Translations under genes and position numbers: made by a program
The notes under the pieces: model-generated
Seen by the model: the letters and a program-made list of their open reading frames with translations, nothing else
Told to the model about the DNA's origin: nothing
Database searches by the model: none
Assembly (NCBI GenBank): GCA_025765615.1
Contig: JAIVFJ010000055.1
Span: 248,001-312,000 of the forward strand
Direction: 5' to 3'
DNA: 64,000 nt
Origin: Zopfochytrium polystomum
Taxonomy: Eukaryota > Chytridiomycota > Chytridiomycetes > Chytridiales > Chytridiaceae
Part shown: piece after piece, positions 21,597 through 34,672 of the stretch
How the letters are laid out: each line of letters begins with the position of its first letter
Position numbering within the stretch: position 1 is the first letter of the stretch

Positions 21597-21909
21597 TTTC
21601 AAGTAGCTTCAATCTGTGTGTGTTTTTGCTTTCCTGGGTAAAAAAGGGGGAAGGGGGGAAAGGGTACTTGCTATGCATGCTTGTGCGCTATGCTCTTTTT
21701 TTTTTTATATTTTTGTTTTCAAAAAAGAAAAAGGAAAAATGCACCTCCGTTTGAGGAGCTGTTGTCATTGTGAAAGAAAGATACTGTCGGCTTGATTGTC
21801 CGATGCAAGCGGAGGTGGAAGGTTACCACACACACACACACACACTCAACTCACACACACGCACTCACACAACACACAGTCCTCCCCTTTCGTTCGCTTC
21901 TGTCCCGCT
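21597..21909. other. Convergent 3' intergenic with (CA)n
   Basis: About 310 bp between two tail-to-tail genes. It holds A/T-rich runs and a CA repeat at about 21827-21870. Likely the shared terminator region. Confidence 0.6.
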
Positions 21910-23337
21910 TCACGCTCCCACCGGCTCGTCCTCGCCGTCGAGCACCCGCCGCCACTCCTTCGCAAACTGCGCGGACGCGCCGCGGCGGGGGCGGTCAACG
22001 ACGCGCAGCTCGAACGGCCCGTTCTCGAGCAGCTCGCGCTCGCGGTCCCACTCGAACAGCGCGGCGTCGGTCGACGGCAGGAACGGGTTGACCTCGACCA
22101 CGACGCAGCGCTCCGTTTCCCGCTCGCCGTAGCCCAGCACCAGCACATCCAGCACGCAGTCGGCAAATCCCCTGTCGTCAACCCCGCCGGAGGCGGCCAG
22201 CCTCGGCGCGACTTCCTCCTCGTAAAACGCCCGCAGCAAGCCCGCGACGCGCGCGCGCACGTCGGCGCGGGCCAGCCGGCGCGAGTGCACGTTGTAGTTG
22301 TACTGGCACGCGGCCGTCAGCGCGCCGCCGTGCACAAACAGCCGGAACTCCATGTCGACGTCGGCGGCTTGGGAGCCGCCGGCCCACTCGCGCACGGCGA
22401 CGTGCTCGCGCCAGGTGGTCGGGTGCCGCAGCGCGAGGACGAGGTCCTGCCAGATGCGCTCGGAGGTGGAGAAGGCGCGGAGCATCTCGCGGCCGTTGGC
22501 GTACGAGAGCGCTTGCGTGCCCGCGCGGAGGATCGCCCAGATGCGCTCGTTTTCGCTCGGCGTGTAAGGTGTTGTCGTCGGAGTCGGAGTCGACGACAAG
22601 GACGACGGCGAAGTAGGCGGCGGGACGCTTTCCGCCGTCTGATTCGGGATCGACGGGGGGCCGCCGTCCGCCGTCGGATCGCTCGGCTCGATCGTTGTCG
22701 TCGTCGTCGTCGACGACGACGAAGCCGCCGTCGCCGCAGCCGATGGCGCGGCGACGCCCTCCCTGACGACGTCCTCCAGCGCGTCCTTGTACATGGCTCT
22801 GAACCTCGCCCTATCCGCGAGCGGCGCCGCGTCCTTTGCGCTGCGCGACGACATTTTCGCAAAGCATCGGCCGCCCCCAGTGGGAGCGAGGGCGGCGACG
22901 GCGGCGTCGAGCGGGGCGGCGAGGGCGTCGCAGAGAGCGTCGAGCTGCGCCACAAAGGCTGGGTCTTTGGCGTCACAGTTGGCGCGCTGGAAGGCCTCGT
23001 AGCAGGCGATCAGCTGGCGCGCGTGCGACGGGGTGATGGGCACCAGCACGGTGCGGAACGTGATGGGCCCGGCTGCTGCTGCCGCCTTGGTCGTGCGGGC
23101 GGGTGTGGTGGATGTGGTGGATGTGGCGGCGGTACCGGTGGGTGGCGGCGGCACCGGCAGCAGCAGGCGGTCGAGCCAGTGTTCAATGTTGCATGCGAGC
23201 ACGGCGCGGTCGAGGTCGTGGGTGGGCAGCACGGCGGCGTCCATGGGAGCGGCGAGCTTGGGGGCGCTGCTGTCGCGGGCCGGGCCGCCCGTGGCGCGCA
23301 GTTGCTTGCTTTGGAGCTGCGCGAGGAGGAGAGACAT
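21910..23337 (-). CDS. CDC123/D123-family protein (eIF2 assembly factor-like)
   Basis: Single exon of 475 residues. CDC123 proteins are ATP-grasp-type factors that help assemble the eIF2 translation initiation complex. The family course is visible: VLACNIEHWLDRLLLP at the start, TFRTVLVPITPSHARQLI, CFAKMSSRSAKDAA (equivalent to the FPKLNWSxPKDA block), MEFRLFVHGGALTAACQYNY (the EFRCFV...ISQRDY block), and VVVEVNPFLPSTDAALFEWD (the DFNPF...LFxW block). Low-complexity inserts (Thr/Ser/Pro, about residues 60-90 and 195-255) lengthen it beyond the usual ~330. Divergence is high enough that it may be a paralogue rather than the essential CDC123. It is convergent with the zinc-module gene. Confidence 0.75.
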   Translation of the reverse strand: MSLLLAQLQSKQLRATGGPARDSSAPKLAAPMDAAVLPTHDLDRAVLACNIEHWLDRLLLPVPPPPTGTAATSTTSTTPARTTKAAAAAGPITFRTVLVPITPSHARQLIACYEAFQRANCDAKDPAFVAQLDALCDALAAPLDAAVAALAPTGGGRCFAKMSSRSAKDAAPLADRARFRAMYKDALEDVVREGVAAPSAAATAASSSSTTTTTTIEPSDPTADGGPPSIPNQTAESVPPPTSPSSLSSTPTPTTTPYTPSENERIWAILRAGTQALSYANGREMLRAFSTSERIWQDLVLALRHPTTWREHVAVREWAGGSQAADVDMEFRLFVHGGALTAACQYNYNVHSRRLARADVRARVAGLLRAFYEEEVAPRLAASGGVDDRGFADCVLDVLVLGYGERETERCVVVEVNPFLPSTDAALFEWDRERELLENGPFELRVVDRPRRGASAQFAKEWRRVLDGEDEPVGA

Positions 23338-26300
23338 TGTTGAATGGATGGATGGATGGATGGATGGGTGGATGTGTGACCTTGCGTATTATTACTGCAC
23401 GCTCAAAATCCACCCCCCCAATGCATGGCATCCATCCATCCACGCTGGAATCACAATCCGTGGCTTCGCCACCAAAAAGCAACAAAAAAAAAAGGAAAAA
23501 AAAAGGTGGTGACAAGGTAAATGCTTGATTGGTTTCCCTCTTCCCGCTATCATTACCGACAGCTCCTCTTATACCAACGCCTTCTTTTTCATATGCAATC
23601 AAAAATGCTCTGTGGCAGTTCTGTGCGGAGTATACTTGACTTGCTGGAAGTGCGTCTGACAAGTGCTTGAAAAGATTAGTCGCAGTGCTGCAGCCATTTT
23701 TATTTTTTCAACAGCAAATTTCGAAATAATCAAAACCAATATCAAAGTAGAAGTCAGCAAGATTGTTCCCCAATAAATAACGTACACGTGGGTACAGACT
23801 TTATTGCTCCAGCTTACTTGGTTGGTGAAGGGTGAACTTTGGAAGTATTTTGGCGAGGGCAATTTTGGCGGGTCATTAGCTGGTCAGGCCGACATGTGCG
23901 GAGATTATCTCTCACACAACTTTATAATGGCCACCAGATGTTTCCTTCGACAATCCCCACCAGAAGCTGTGTGAGATGAAGGGAATGACATGAGTACAGC
24001 TCCTCTGTACAAGAAAGAAAGTGGTAAAGAAGAGTATGACAAAGCTATCCCACATGATAGACTCCCACATGAGTGTTGCAAGTGGATACGTCTATGGTCG
24101 ACAGATCAAAGGCTTAGCATTCAAGAATAGAACCGCAAAGCAGTGCAAATTTCCAATAGCAAACTGTCTGTGTGGACTCCACCATTGATACCACGAGACC
24201 CTGGCTCATATGGATCCCTGGACTGCAGTTATTCATTCAAATAACAGGATTAGTCATCCAAGACACACTTGACAAGGCGAAACATGAAGTAACTGGCTGC
24301 AGATCAGGCCTTGGAAGTTTCAAAGACTTCCCAACGCGGTGATGATTGGCTGCTTTTATTTCTCAATAAAATGAGAAAGAAAAATTTTGACGAGACATGT
24401 TCTTGCCTTTTGCCTGTCCTTCTTGCAGTGCGCATCTCAGAATCAAACAGAAAATTGGATAAAAATAGAACATATAAAATGTTTAATGGTTTCATGGACT
24501 TGTCACGTCTGAAAAGGGACTCCCAGTTTGCTGAAAAGGCAGTGAGGCATCAAAGTCGACCAGGCTGCTCGAAGATGGCTGGAAAGAGAGAAATTGGCAG
24601 CCTTAGCCTTCAACTTGCTGAAGCTCCAAAGAGTTGGGATTGGCATTTTGCATGGGTCTGTACAAATGGATTTTGTTTGGAAAGTTTCTGACTGGTCATT
24701 TGCATAATTGGAATTCTGAGTTCTGCCATGGATTGAGAGGCGTCAAGAAAATGCTTTCAAGTTTTTTTTTTTTTTTATGTGGCTGACAGCAATATTAATG
24801 AAGATTGCGACGATGGGATGATGATGCTGACAGGATCAATGGCGTGGCTGTGGGCACCAATGTGGATTGGATTTTGCACAAGAGGGGTTTTGCTTTTCTG
24901 GTTCAAGGTTCAACAGATGTCACAGAGAAAGAGTTGGGTCAAAAAGCCTTGAGTTGTCAGGTAACTTGAGCAAAGGAAGAGAGATTGAAGAAGACGAAAG
25001 GACTGTTTCAAGTCTGCAAAGACTACTTGAAAAATGGCTTTTAAAGTCTGCAGAGACTGAGAACTTCACACAACAGAGGTATTCTTATCAGTTTCAATAA
25101 TGAATCACAAAATGGCAGAGTTACCTTCACGCAACAGAGGTATTCTGAAGTGTGAAGAGAAGGTGGGATGGTATTTCAGGGAGTGCTATAATAATATGTG
25201 ATGCAAACATTGAGCTGATGGAGCAAAACACTGACAGACCCGTCAAAGTGACAACATCACCGCAATTAATAGAAAATGTGTTAAATCGGTCGGAAAGTCG
25301 GAAAAACTAGCAGAGCCTTGAAATTAAAGAATAGTGACTTGCAACTGGAGAAAAATAATCAAAAATATTTGACTGGATTTGGTGATTTCTGTCAGATTCT
25401 TACTAATAACGAACTGATCTCGAAATTAAAGTCCTCTCACCGCCCTGTGCCGACCAAGTAGATGAATATTCCACCCCCACCGATGATCCATGCGGGGCGG
25501 GTAAATGTCCTTTCCCGTTTTTCAATGTTTTCTTTTTTTTTTAAGCTCTTCTTTCTACGCTTTTTACTATGCATTGCGTTGGGGACGCAAAAAGTTGGAG
25601 CAACTCCCAACGCCTGGCACCAGATACTCATTTGTCGAATCTCTCTTGTCGAATGTAGAGGCGGTAAGATTAGTCGATATTCAATTTCTCCTTAGCCTCA
25701 TGGCTCGAAATGTAGCGTACATGACTAAGGTACTGTCGTTCAAGGCATACCCATCGGAGGTGTATTCTGTTGCTTCGATTCTCACATACGCCACTTGGGT
25801 TGATTCTGGTAGAGAGTTGCTCACGAACACACAGAGCGTGATCTTCCTCTACAACACACATTCTAGTTTCATTCACTCTGTGCTCTACACGAATTACTCT
25901 GCAGTCTCCAAGACAAACCCCAGAACCTGCGATACCGCAAGAGCCACACACGCGGAGCTATCACCGACATTCGCCGTAGTGACTGGAAACTACAAGTAGC
26001 GTTAAGTGGTAAACCGCGCGGGGGGTGAAGGCAAAGACGAGAGGAACAGCGTCCGAAGCAAAGTGAGAACAAAGACGGTCTTTGCGAGGAAAAGCAAAAA
26101 ACAAAGAGAAAATTTAAAAAAAAAAACCCCACTGGGGGAGTCAAACGCTGGAGGCCTTGCTCACAGCAGCAGCGCAGTAGTGGGTAGGCACAAAAAACAA
26201 CAAGAACAACAAGAACAACAAAAGAAAAAAAAAGGGGGGAGGCAAAAGATAAGAAGCGAACAATAAAAATAAAAGAGATCACTCTACGAGTCTCTCTCTT

Positions 26301-26362
26301 TTCCTCTCCCTCTCTCGGTCTTCTTTAGAGGCGCTTTTTCCCCCTACCACTCAAATCGCCAC
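23338..26362. other. 3-kb AT-richer spacer
   Basis: GC content drops sharply compared with both flanking genes. Short frames (for example 24311-24691 + and 25505-25999 +) show no recognised domain. A (GGAT)n tract lies at about 23345-23372. At 26126-26200 there is an imperfect hairpin of tRNA-like size that does not fold as a tRNA. Old transposon remains are likely, but I could not name a family. Confidence 0.4.
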
Positions 26363-28568
26363 TCAGTAAGTCCGCGCCACCAGCCACTCGAGAACGCCCA
26401 CGACGCCGCCCGCAATAACTACAAACGGGGGAGGCACCTTGATGTGCTCGATCGCCACAAACGCGACCGCCGTCACGGCAACGTAGAACGGAAAGTTCCC
26501 CAGCGCCCGGTCCGCGTTGTCCGACGACGGGAACGGCTTGTTGTCCGCCGTGATCGACAGCGACTTTTGCCAAAGGAGGAACACGGCCGAGAACACGAGA
26601 CCCACCGCCACAGAGTTGAAGCCCTGTGTAAAATGAAGTTGTCGTTCGTCGTCGTCGTCGTCGTGTGTGTGTCGTGTGTCAGAGAGCGAAAGTGAAATCA
26701 AAGAGAAAACAAAAAGAAACTGCAAAATCTTCAACTCACCCGAAAGACCGTTTTGATCATGGGGAAACCGCGATACTTTTTCCAAACAGGTAGGAATGCT
26801 GCCTTGATGAGGAGTCCAGGGAGAAAGATGCCGACCCACCCAAGAAGCGCTCCCGCGTAACTGGTGCCGACGGTGCCGCGGAACGCGAGGGCTCCGCAAA
26901 AAGCGGCAAAATTGAAGTTGGGTCCTGTACGTAGCGAGAGAGACTGTCAGCCCTTTACCGAAAGAAAAAGAAAGAAATCCTCACCACTCGGCATCACAAA
27001 GTCCCCTTCCACTCACCAGGCATCGCGTTGATGATGGCAAGCCCCATCAAAAACTCGGTGGGCGTCAACCACCCGTTTGGAACAACGTAACCGTAAGAGA
27101 GCGGAACAACAACAGGCCCGCCACCGTAAATGATCGATCCAATAAAGTAAAAGGTTCCGAAAACGTTGACGGGCCGGACGTCCACCGACGACCGAAGGAA
27201 AATGGAGGCGATAAAGAGGACGAACCAAATCGACAAGAGGATGAATGTTGAGCGAATAGTGTAGGTGAAGTAGATGTGGATGTCTTCTTCGGTGGCGCTT
27301 GAAACCGCGGCCGGCGTTGCCGAGGAGGCTGGTGAGGCTGGTGAGGCTGGTGCCGACGGTGCTGTCGCAGTTGTAGCAGCTGGGGCGGCCGAAGGTGCGA
27401 CGTTTCGCTTCCGCAAACCCTCACCGCTGGTTCCCACAGCCGATCCGTCTTTAGCTTCATCCTCAGGTTTCTGCTCGTCGACAGCGACGGCTTCCAGCTC
27501 TGTCTTCGCTGCTGTCTGTGCCGCCTCCTTCTTCCGCTGTGTGTCTGCGCGCCACTGGTTTATCCGGCCCTCGATAAAGGTAACGATGCCTCCAAAGGCC
27601 ATGACAACGGGGATCACCCATGCGGTATTTGGGAACAAGATGACCATAGAAGCACCAATGACACCGAGACTGACGGATAGCTTGTCTGTGAAAATCTTGT
27701 TGCCGAGTTTGTAGGCTGCCCCAGCGACCAAAGCGACAGCGACAGCGGCAAAACCGTTCTGGATGTGCAAGACGAAGGCGGGTATGCCTGAAGCGCCAAG
27801 TCGTGACACTCCATAGCCAAAGCTGGCCATGACGATTCCGCCAGGAAGACTATTTATGGAATAGAGAGTGTGTGTTCGTATGTGTGCGTGAGCAGAGAAC
27901 GCTTTTAGGTCGCACAACAATAGTAAGTCCCACCTCCATATGAGGAAACCAAGAACGCCCGGAAGAGCCCCGCCGCGAATCAGAGATAAGGTGAAGGCCA
28001 ACTGCGTCGAAGCCGGGCCGGGCAGCGAGTTTGAAATCGCAAACAACTCGGCAAACATGGTGTCGGTGAGCCATTTCTTCTTGCCGACAAAGAGATCCAG
28101 CATCAGCGCTATGTGAGCCTTAATTTTTTGGAAGTCGGAGCGCGACGTTGTCCGTCCGCGATCGCTTTGGTCAGTACGGTGGCCCTTGTGCGCGGCCGAA
28201 CCCGATCGAAACAAGGGGGGGCGGGCACTGTACCTGAGGGCCACCGAACGTGGTTACGCAGAGAGGAGCGTAATTGACGGCGACCTCCCTGAGGCGCTCT
28301 GACAGGGGGATTTCCGAACGGGAATGAGGGGCAGCCGGCTTTTGAGCGATGACGGTGCCGGGCGCCGTGAGCGCGGCGGGCTCAGCGTCTGCAGCACCAG
28401 CAGCAGCCTGTTCTGGGTGTTGTTGTGTGTTGTGGACCGGATCAGACAAGTTTGCCGGCTCCGCGGACGATGACGGTGACAGTGACGAGCGAGGGGCGGC
28501 CGACGTTGTCGTCAACCAGGCTGGGTCGGCAGCGCCATCGTGGGCGTGCTGCTTGTCGCTACTGCTAT

Positions 28569-28603
<35 letters not shown>

Positions 28604-28653
28604 GTGCCGGCGGCAGCCGCCTCCACCACCACGGCGGCGGTGGGATCGCTCAT
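26363..28653 (-). CDS. Two-domain chromate transporter (CHR family)
   Basis: Five exons on the minus strand: 28234-28653, 27934-28118, 27017-27849, 26740-26924, 26363-26623; 627 residues. CHR proteins move chromate (by sulphate mimicry) across membranes and confer chromate resistance. Each half has the family signature: VTTFGGPQAHIALM...NSLPGPASTQ in the first half and GSIIYGGGPVVVPL...INAMPGPNFNF in the second. About ten membrane segments are present. An N-terminal ~110-residue Ser/Ala tail and a charged Ala/Pro-rich linker (about 300-380) between the halves are additions. The 28119-28233 splice joins GGPQ to AHIALM, exactly the conserved motif. Substrate is by family analogy; the physiological anion may differ. 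Confidence 0.88.
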
Positions 28654-28718
28654 TCGTCGAACGTGAGTGTGTTGGTTGAAAATGTGTGTGTTGGTTGAGG
28701 CTTGACATGTCTCCCCTT

Positions 28719-28770
<52 letters not shown>

Positions 28771-29794
28771 CCCTTTAATTTTTTCAACTTGATCTGGGAG
28801 ATTTTCGTGAGACAGGCAGGCGGGCCAATGGTCGCCCGCGAACAAGTGCACGCGCGCTCGTCATTCATTCGGGAAGTAAACAAGCCACGCAATCACGCAA
28901 TCACACGCAAATTCCCAAAAGAGGGACCGAACGTCATTTCGTTCTTTAGCCCTTCACAAGAAAGTGACATGCTTTTTCCACATGTTAAATATATCAAGGG
29001 GATGAAAAAAAAAAGAACAAAAATAAAGATGCTTCTTTACCCTTTAAAAGTCAGCATACCAAGATTGGCACGGAAACTGAATTTTTCTCCTTTATAATTA
29101 TGAAAGTTCGACTGAAACTAATCGGATCCTTGTGAAACTTTGAACTTTATAGCCCCACCATTTCTGCAAATGCAGTGTGAATAGTTTTGTTATTTTGTGT
29201 CAAATTGACGAAAATCACGTGCCAATATTGGCATGGTGCCGCCACCCATCACTCACTCAACACACACTGCACACTCAGAGATCCTGCGACATCCAAGCTC
29301 TTTTGGATCGCGTTTTTTTGGGTGAAGGTGGATCCAGCTTCTGTGCGTTGAATGACGCTTCACTTGTTCGTACATGTTCACAATCATCTTCGAGCAAACT
29401 GCTACTCAAAAAAACCAGAAGAAAAAAAAGCACAGATGGCTGACAAAAACACGCACCCAGTGCCAAAGAAATCTGGGAGAAACATTAAGGCAAACTGGGA
29501 GATGCCGTTAATAAACTCTGGTCACACAAAAAAATTGCTTTCTGGGCTTTCCCTGATAGCATTGAAACCATGGGCTGCATAATTACTTTACAATTATTGA
29601 GCTTGCAAAGGAGCTGCTTGATCAGAAAACCAACTTACGTGGAACTACTAGTATTCGCCCAAAGGGCTTCCTGATTGCGCAAAGGTTCAAATAACGCCAA
29701 GCAGGGAGCTCACTGGTGGGGATTCCTCCATATCACTGCAATTGGATTTTCTGACAAGAAGGTCTTCCACATGATCTCTGCCTGTGTCAGACAT
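28654..29794. other. Chromate transporter 5' flank, (CT)n tract and spacer
   Basis: Contains a pure CT run at about 28722-28763, within 110 bp upstream of the minus-strand start codon, so it may lie in the 5' leader. Beyond 28900 the sequence is AT-richer with no recognisable gene. Confidence 0.5.
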
Positions 29795-29893
29795 TGTTAG
29801 GCAGAACTGACTGGTTAGCAGCAAGAGGCACAAGACAGACCTGAACATATTGTGACTGTCAGTTATTGTTCTCATGACGCCCATGGGACAGCA
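29795..29893 (+). repeat. Truncated 5' LTR of the Copia element
   Basis: Matches the first ~100 bp of the 3' LTR, to CCCATGGGACAGCA, then diverges. The distal ~200 bp, including the conserved palindrome, is deleted. Confidence 0.75.
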
Positions 29894-29970
29894 GGAGCTA
29901 CAAGAGATTTGATAAGGGGGTCCAAAAAGTCGATACCACTACATTCAACTACAATTTTGTCCTTTCTTGT

Positions 29971-31560
29971 GTGACAAGTCACCCCAGCTGGACACCAAAT
30001 TGCTCCAAATTCTCTCTATTCCATTCTCCTACACTCTCCAAAGGAAAACACCACCAAAACTTCGATCCTTGGCCTGAAATTTGGCACATGATCGCTATTC
30101 AACAGTGCCAACCTGCTATTCCGTTTCAGAATTTTCTGTCCATCAATCAGCTTGCAACAAGCATTGTGTGCAACAAACATCTTCTAATCTGGACCATTTT
30201 TTCCATCGAGTACAGCATCAAACAACTCCTAGAGTCACTATTTGTCACTGCTGCACTGTTGAGCAACTCCTCCAAATTTTTCCAGCTACTGGTTTTCTCC
30301 TGCAACAGAATCATCACTACACACAACGCAATGTCATCCAACCTAAACTCTTTTGTTGGCATGTTCACTGGCAAGATACTGACAGAATTCAATGACTTTA
30401 TTAGCAACCTTCAGATCAAGGTTATTGGTGAAAAGGGAATTCAGAACTTAACACAGACAGACCTATTCCCTCTTGAGAGACCTTTCTGCAACAAGGAGGC
30501 CTACCATACGTACGTCACACACCTACCCAAGGATCAGTGGGATGGATGGCGTTTCTGGCTGCACTGTCGAAATGGTGGGCACAGCACACCAGAGCCAAAG
30601 GCCGGCAAAACACTCTCACCAAACTGTCTCTATGTACCAACTGCCCTTGAGCAAGCTAATGCTGGACCAATTGTGGCTGTCGAAGAAACTGTCAAGTACT
30701 GGATTCAGCATCACATCATGACTTCATCAGAGTTCATGAATGCCATGCTGAAGATGCATCAAGGAGGACGAAACAGCTCAGTCAGCTTTGACGATCAGGC
30801 TTCTAGACCTCGCACTTGTTTGAGCTGTGCTGCAACATTCACCTCTATCGAGACTGTGCGGCTGCCATTCGCCAAACATTCAACAATTCCCGCCCATCCA
30901 GCTTGATTGATGATTTTGAAAACGGATGGTTGGGCTGCAGCTACGCACAGACACTCAAAGCCCCTTGCTTTACCAAGATCTGAATTCTTATGTGTGTGAG
31001 ATTGAGCAACTTCAGCAACTATTCATCCAAGGTCATGGCCAGAACTGACTTGATGAGTTTGTGCAAACTGCAGAGCAAACTGCGCGCAGACCTTGCGCGC
31101 GGCTCAGCTCATAGCTGTTTTGGACCATTTTTGGCAGCACTTTGAAACAATGATGCCCGCTTTAACGATCTACAGAACATCATGGATGAGCTTACTGCTG
31201 TCTTGACTGCCCTTGAGGCAGATGAAGAGGAAGACCGCAGGAACTGCTGCAACAACTGCAACTGGTGTCAAGGGGGCAACAACCACTGTGATAACAATGA
31301 CAACTGCAACGACAGACACCACTGAAGTGACTATAACCAAGGTCGAAATGACCTTGAGCAAGCAGAATGAAAGAATCGCCAAGGAAGCAACTACTGGAAC
31401 AATGACAACAGGGGACCCAACACCTGAGACAACCAAAACTGCTCTTGCTCCCTGTTTCGTGGGGATAGGTCCTGCTACTGGTGTGGTTACCACAAGGCAT
31501 ATGCTCACCACATGGACAGGGACTGTTGTGACCAGGAGTCACCCATAGGCTGGAGCCAAA
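29971..31560 (+). pseudogene. gag-like region, broken
   Basis: A 311-codon open frame (29971-30906) of unclear identity is followed by fragments. One frame near 31440-31540 has CYWCGYHKAYAHHMDRDC, resembling the Cys-His zinc knuckle of gag. Several stops and frame changes separate the parts. The gag assignment rests on position and the knuckle-like motif. Confidence 0.45.
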
Positions 31561-31958
31561 GGCTACCTCAATCCATCGACATCTTGGAAGAGCACTGGGT
31601 GTGAGATGTGGGTGGAGATTCCAAGCTTGGCCACCAATGCACACACACACAAGTCTGAGCACTGCCTGCACATGCGCTAAGCCAATGCCATCTCAGCCAG
31701 GCTCCAAATGCAGCACTTCACACCAGCTCAACCAAAACATGCTTCAGCCTCAGCAACTGTGGCTGTACTGCAAGCAACTCTTGTTCCTTTCTCTGGATTT
31801 CACCCTCAATCTGCTACAGGAGGGCCATCTATTTCTTCTTCTTCTCAAATAAACGGTCCCTCTTGCTTCTACTTCTTTGTGAACACTGCAACAGTGAGCG
31901 CGTCACACACAGTCATAGCCTCTCTTCCATACATGATTGATTCTGAGCTGTACCCACA

Positions 31959-34638
31959 ATGATCCCACAATGGGAGCAATTCACTGAGTACCAACAATTT
32001 GAAACTGAACACCATGCCTGCCTAGCAGATGACCATGAATGCCACATCGAAGGAATTGGATCTGGCACTCTCCCTTTTCGTGGTTTTGATGTGGTGCTCT
32101 GCAAAGTGCTTCATGTCCGATTACTCAAGGAACTGCTCCTCTCTGTGTTGCATGTCCTCCAAGACCCAACTGCTGGGATGCTATTCACTCAAGATTCTGT
32201 CTTTCTTCTTGATCTTACTACACTCGCATCTCAACACAGCATCAAGATTGGCAAACAGCACGACGGCCTTTACTATCTCATCCCAGTCCAGCACCCAGCT
32301 GCACAGAGGACAATTTCAGTTGAGCCCATTGCCTACGCATCACCAGCAACTGCACTCGACCTTTGGCACCATCATTTTGGCCACACCCACCAAGAGCAAG
32401 TTCGCGGCACTCTCAAGTCTGGTGATGTCGATGGTGCTCCTGCTCCACCACCAACAACACGTGAGCCTTGCCTCAATTGCAATATGGCAAAGATGCTCCT
32501 TTCAAGCCTGTTGAGCCACCACTTGACTCTTACCATCGATTATCCAACTCTCCTCCTGACGGTGCACCCTCCACTCGTACTCACCAGCAACTGCGCCAGG
32601 CTTCCAGGGGGGGACAGCCGCCATCATCATCAACAAACACCTCAGATCAACCTCCAACTCTTCCCCAAGATATGGAAGACAATAATGACGATGATGACGG
32701 TTGGAACCCTGACACATTCACTGTCGTCGTGGGCAAAGATGAAGACAAACCTGAAGAGCCCTAGCTCCATCGGCAGATCGCATCGCAGCATCCATCAACA
32801 CTGAACCGGAACCTGTCATTGAATCACCACTTCCACCATTTGTCATTGTCAACATCAAAGATGCACCAACTGGACTTTGCAAACCACTTGCAAATCAAAC
32901 CATCACTCACCATCTCTTGCAACTCTACCTTGCATCAACCAAACCAGAACCACACTTCCCAAAGCACTTCCCAAAAGAACTAATCCACCAACCACAACTC
33001 CCACCAGTGCCGTTCCCAAAAGGAAGCCCAGGCATCAGACTATAACAAAGAATGGACTGCATCTGAGCTTGAGGGGCTTTACTCTCTCATGGACGAGCAC
33101 AAGGTCTGGGAATGGGCAGTTCTTCCTCCTGGCAAACATGCAATGTTCTGCAAATGGGTTTATGCCTACAAGCTTGACCCCTTTGGCTGGTTGAAGCGAC
33201 AGAAAGCCTGTCCTGTCACATGTGGAAACACCCAGCGCGAAGGCATAGACTACACCGACACCTTCATCCTGTTGTCCAGATCCAAGCCATCCAACTGCTC
33301 ATTGCAATCAGCCTTGCTTTCGACCTTGAGTACCACAGCATGGATGTCAACACAGCCTACCTGTACGCTTTTCTCAAAGAAGTCATCTACATGCTTCCAC
33401 CAAAAGGCCACGAGCGATTCACTCCAGATGGAAAGAAACTATTCTGCAAACTCCTCAAGAGCCTCTATGGACTCCATCAATCTGGACGCAACTGGTTCCT
33501 GACCCGTTCATTGTTGAGAAACTTGGCTTTAACCAATCTTTTGCCGAGCCCTGCCTCTTCTTTCAAGTAGACCCTCAGCAGCAAATGTTTGAAATCATCT
33601 TTGTCTTTGTCGACAACATCAATGTCATGGCCAACACCCCAGCTCTTGTTGCAAAAATTGAGGATGCTTTTCGTGCTGAGTACAGCATGTCCCTCGAGGA
33701 AACCACTGTCAGCCAAGTGATTCACATCCACCTCGAGTGCAACACTGAAGGCATTTGGATGGCCTAGTCGAATACAACAGGACAATTCTCACTGAAGAGA
33801 AAATGTGGGATGACCTTGACATTGCATCAACTCCAATGTCTATCACCTTTATGCATGACGAAACGTCAATCGAACTCAGTGAGAGCGACTCAAGCTGGTA
33901 TCGGTCCACACTCATGAAAATTCAATACCTCGCAACACAAACTCAACCAGATATCGCATTTGCAACAAATGTACTCTCCCAGTTCCAACTGAAGCCACGC
34001 CGTCGCAATACACTCCACTGCCTGCTTTGTTACCTCCAAGGCACGTGGGACTACAGATTATTCTACAGGCAAAGCCACAAGCCACTATGGCTCTCCACAA
34101 ATGACACCCTTGAACCAGCTGCATATGCTGATGCATCCTATGGGGGCAAACCTGGAGACTGCACATCGCACACTGGATATGTCTTCTTCCTCATGGGTGC
34201 CGCTGTCTCTTCGGTCTCATGCAAACAACATCGAGTATTGCTATCCTCCACAGTAGCAGAATACTACTCACTCTCTGAAGCCTCCAAGAAGCACAATGGC
34301 TCCTAGCTGTATTATCAGAGTTGCAACTCCCTGCACAGCAGCCACTACCAATCCTCAAGAACAATCAATCTGCAGTTGCACTAGTGCTCAATCCTCTCAC
34401 ACTTGCTCACACAAAACACATTGACATATGTGCTCATTTTCTCAGACAAGGTGTAGCCACTGGAGAGATCACTGTACGCTACGTACCAACCAGTGACCAA
34501 ATCGCAGACATTCTCACAAAACCACTCTCAACGTCTCAGCGCCAGCGACTGACCTCACTACTTGGCCTGCGACCCCACTCCAACCTTTTGAACACCCTTT
34601 CAGTCAAAGCCTCAGACACTGACACACACTTTGCATAA
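31959..34638 (+). pseudogene. pol remnant: pre-integrase, reverse transcriptase, RNase H
   Basis: The pre-integrase module at about 32200-32500 shows LWHHHFGHTHQEQV and CLNCNMAKM. The integrase catalytic core is missing: the sequence runs straight into a Pro/Asp-rich stretch. Reverse transcriptase of the Copia type spans about 33050-33780: EGLYSLMDEHKVWEW, YHSMDVNTAYLYAFLKE, LLKSLYGLHQSGRNW and FVFVDNINVM, where the catalytic VDD has become VDN. RNase H at about 33930-34638 includes YADASYGGKPGDCTSHTG and KHIDICAHFLRQ. Frames change at about 33200, 33500 and 34300. Confidence 0.85.
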
Positions 34639-34672
34639 CAGGTGCTACACCCATGGCCATTGTGCGGGGGCG

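Noticed and set aside
26126..26200. tRNA-like hairpin on the minus strand with complementary ends CCCACT/AGTGGG
   Set aside because: Only about 58 nt between the paired ends, with no D-arm or anticodon arm; B-box poor.
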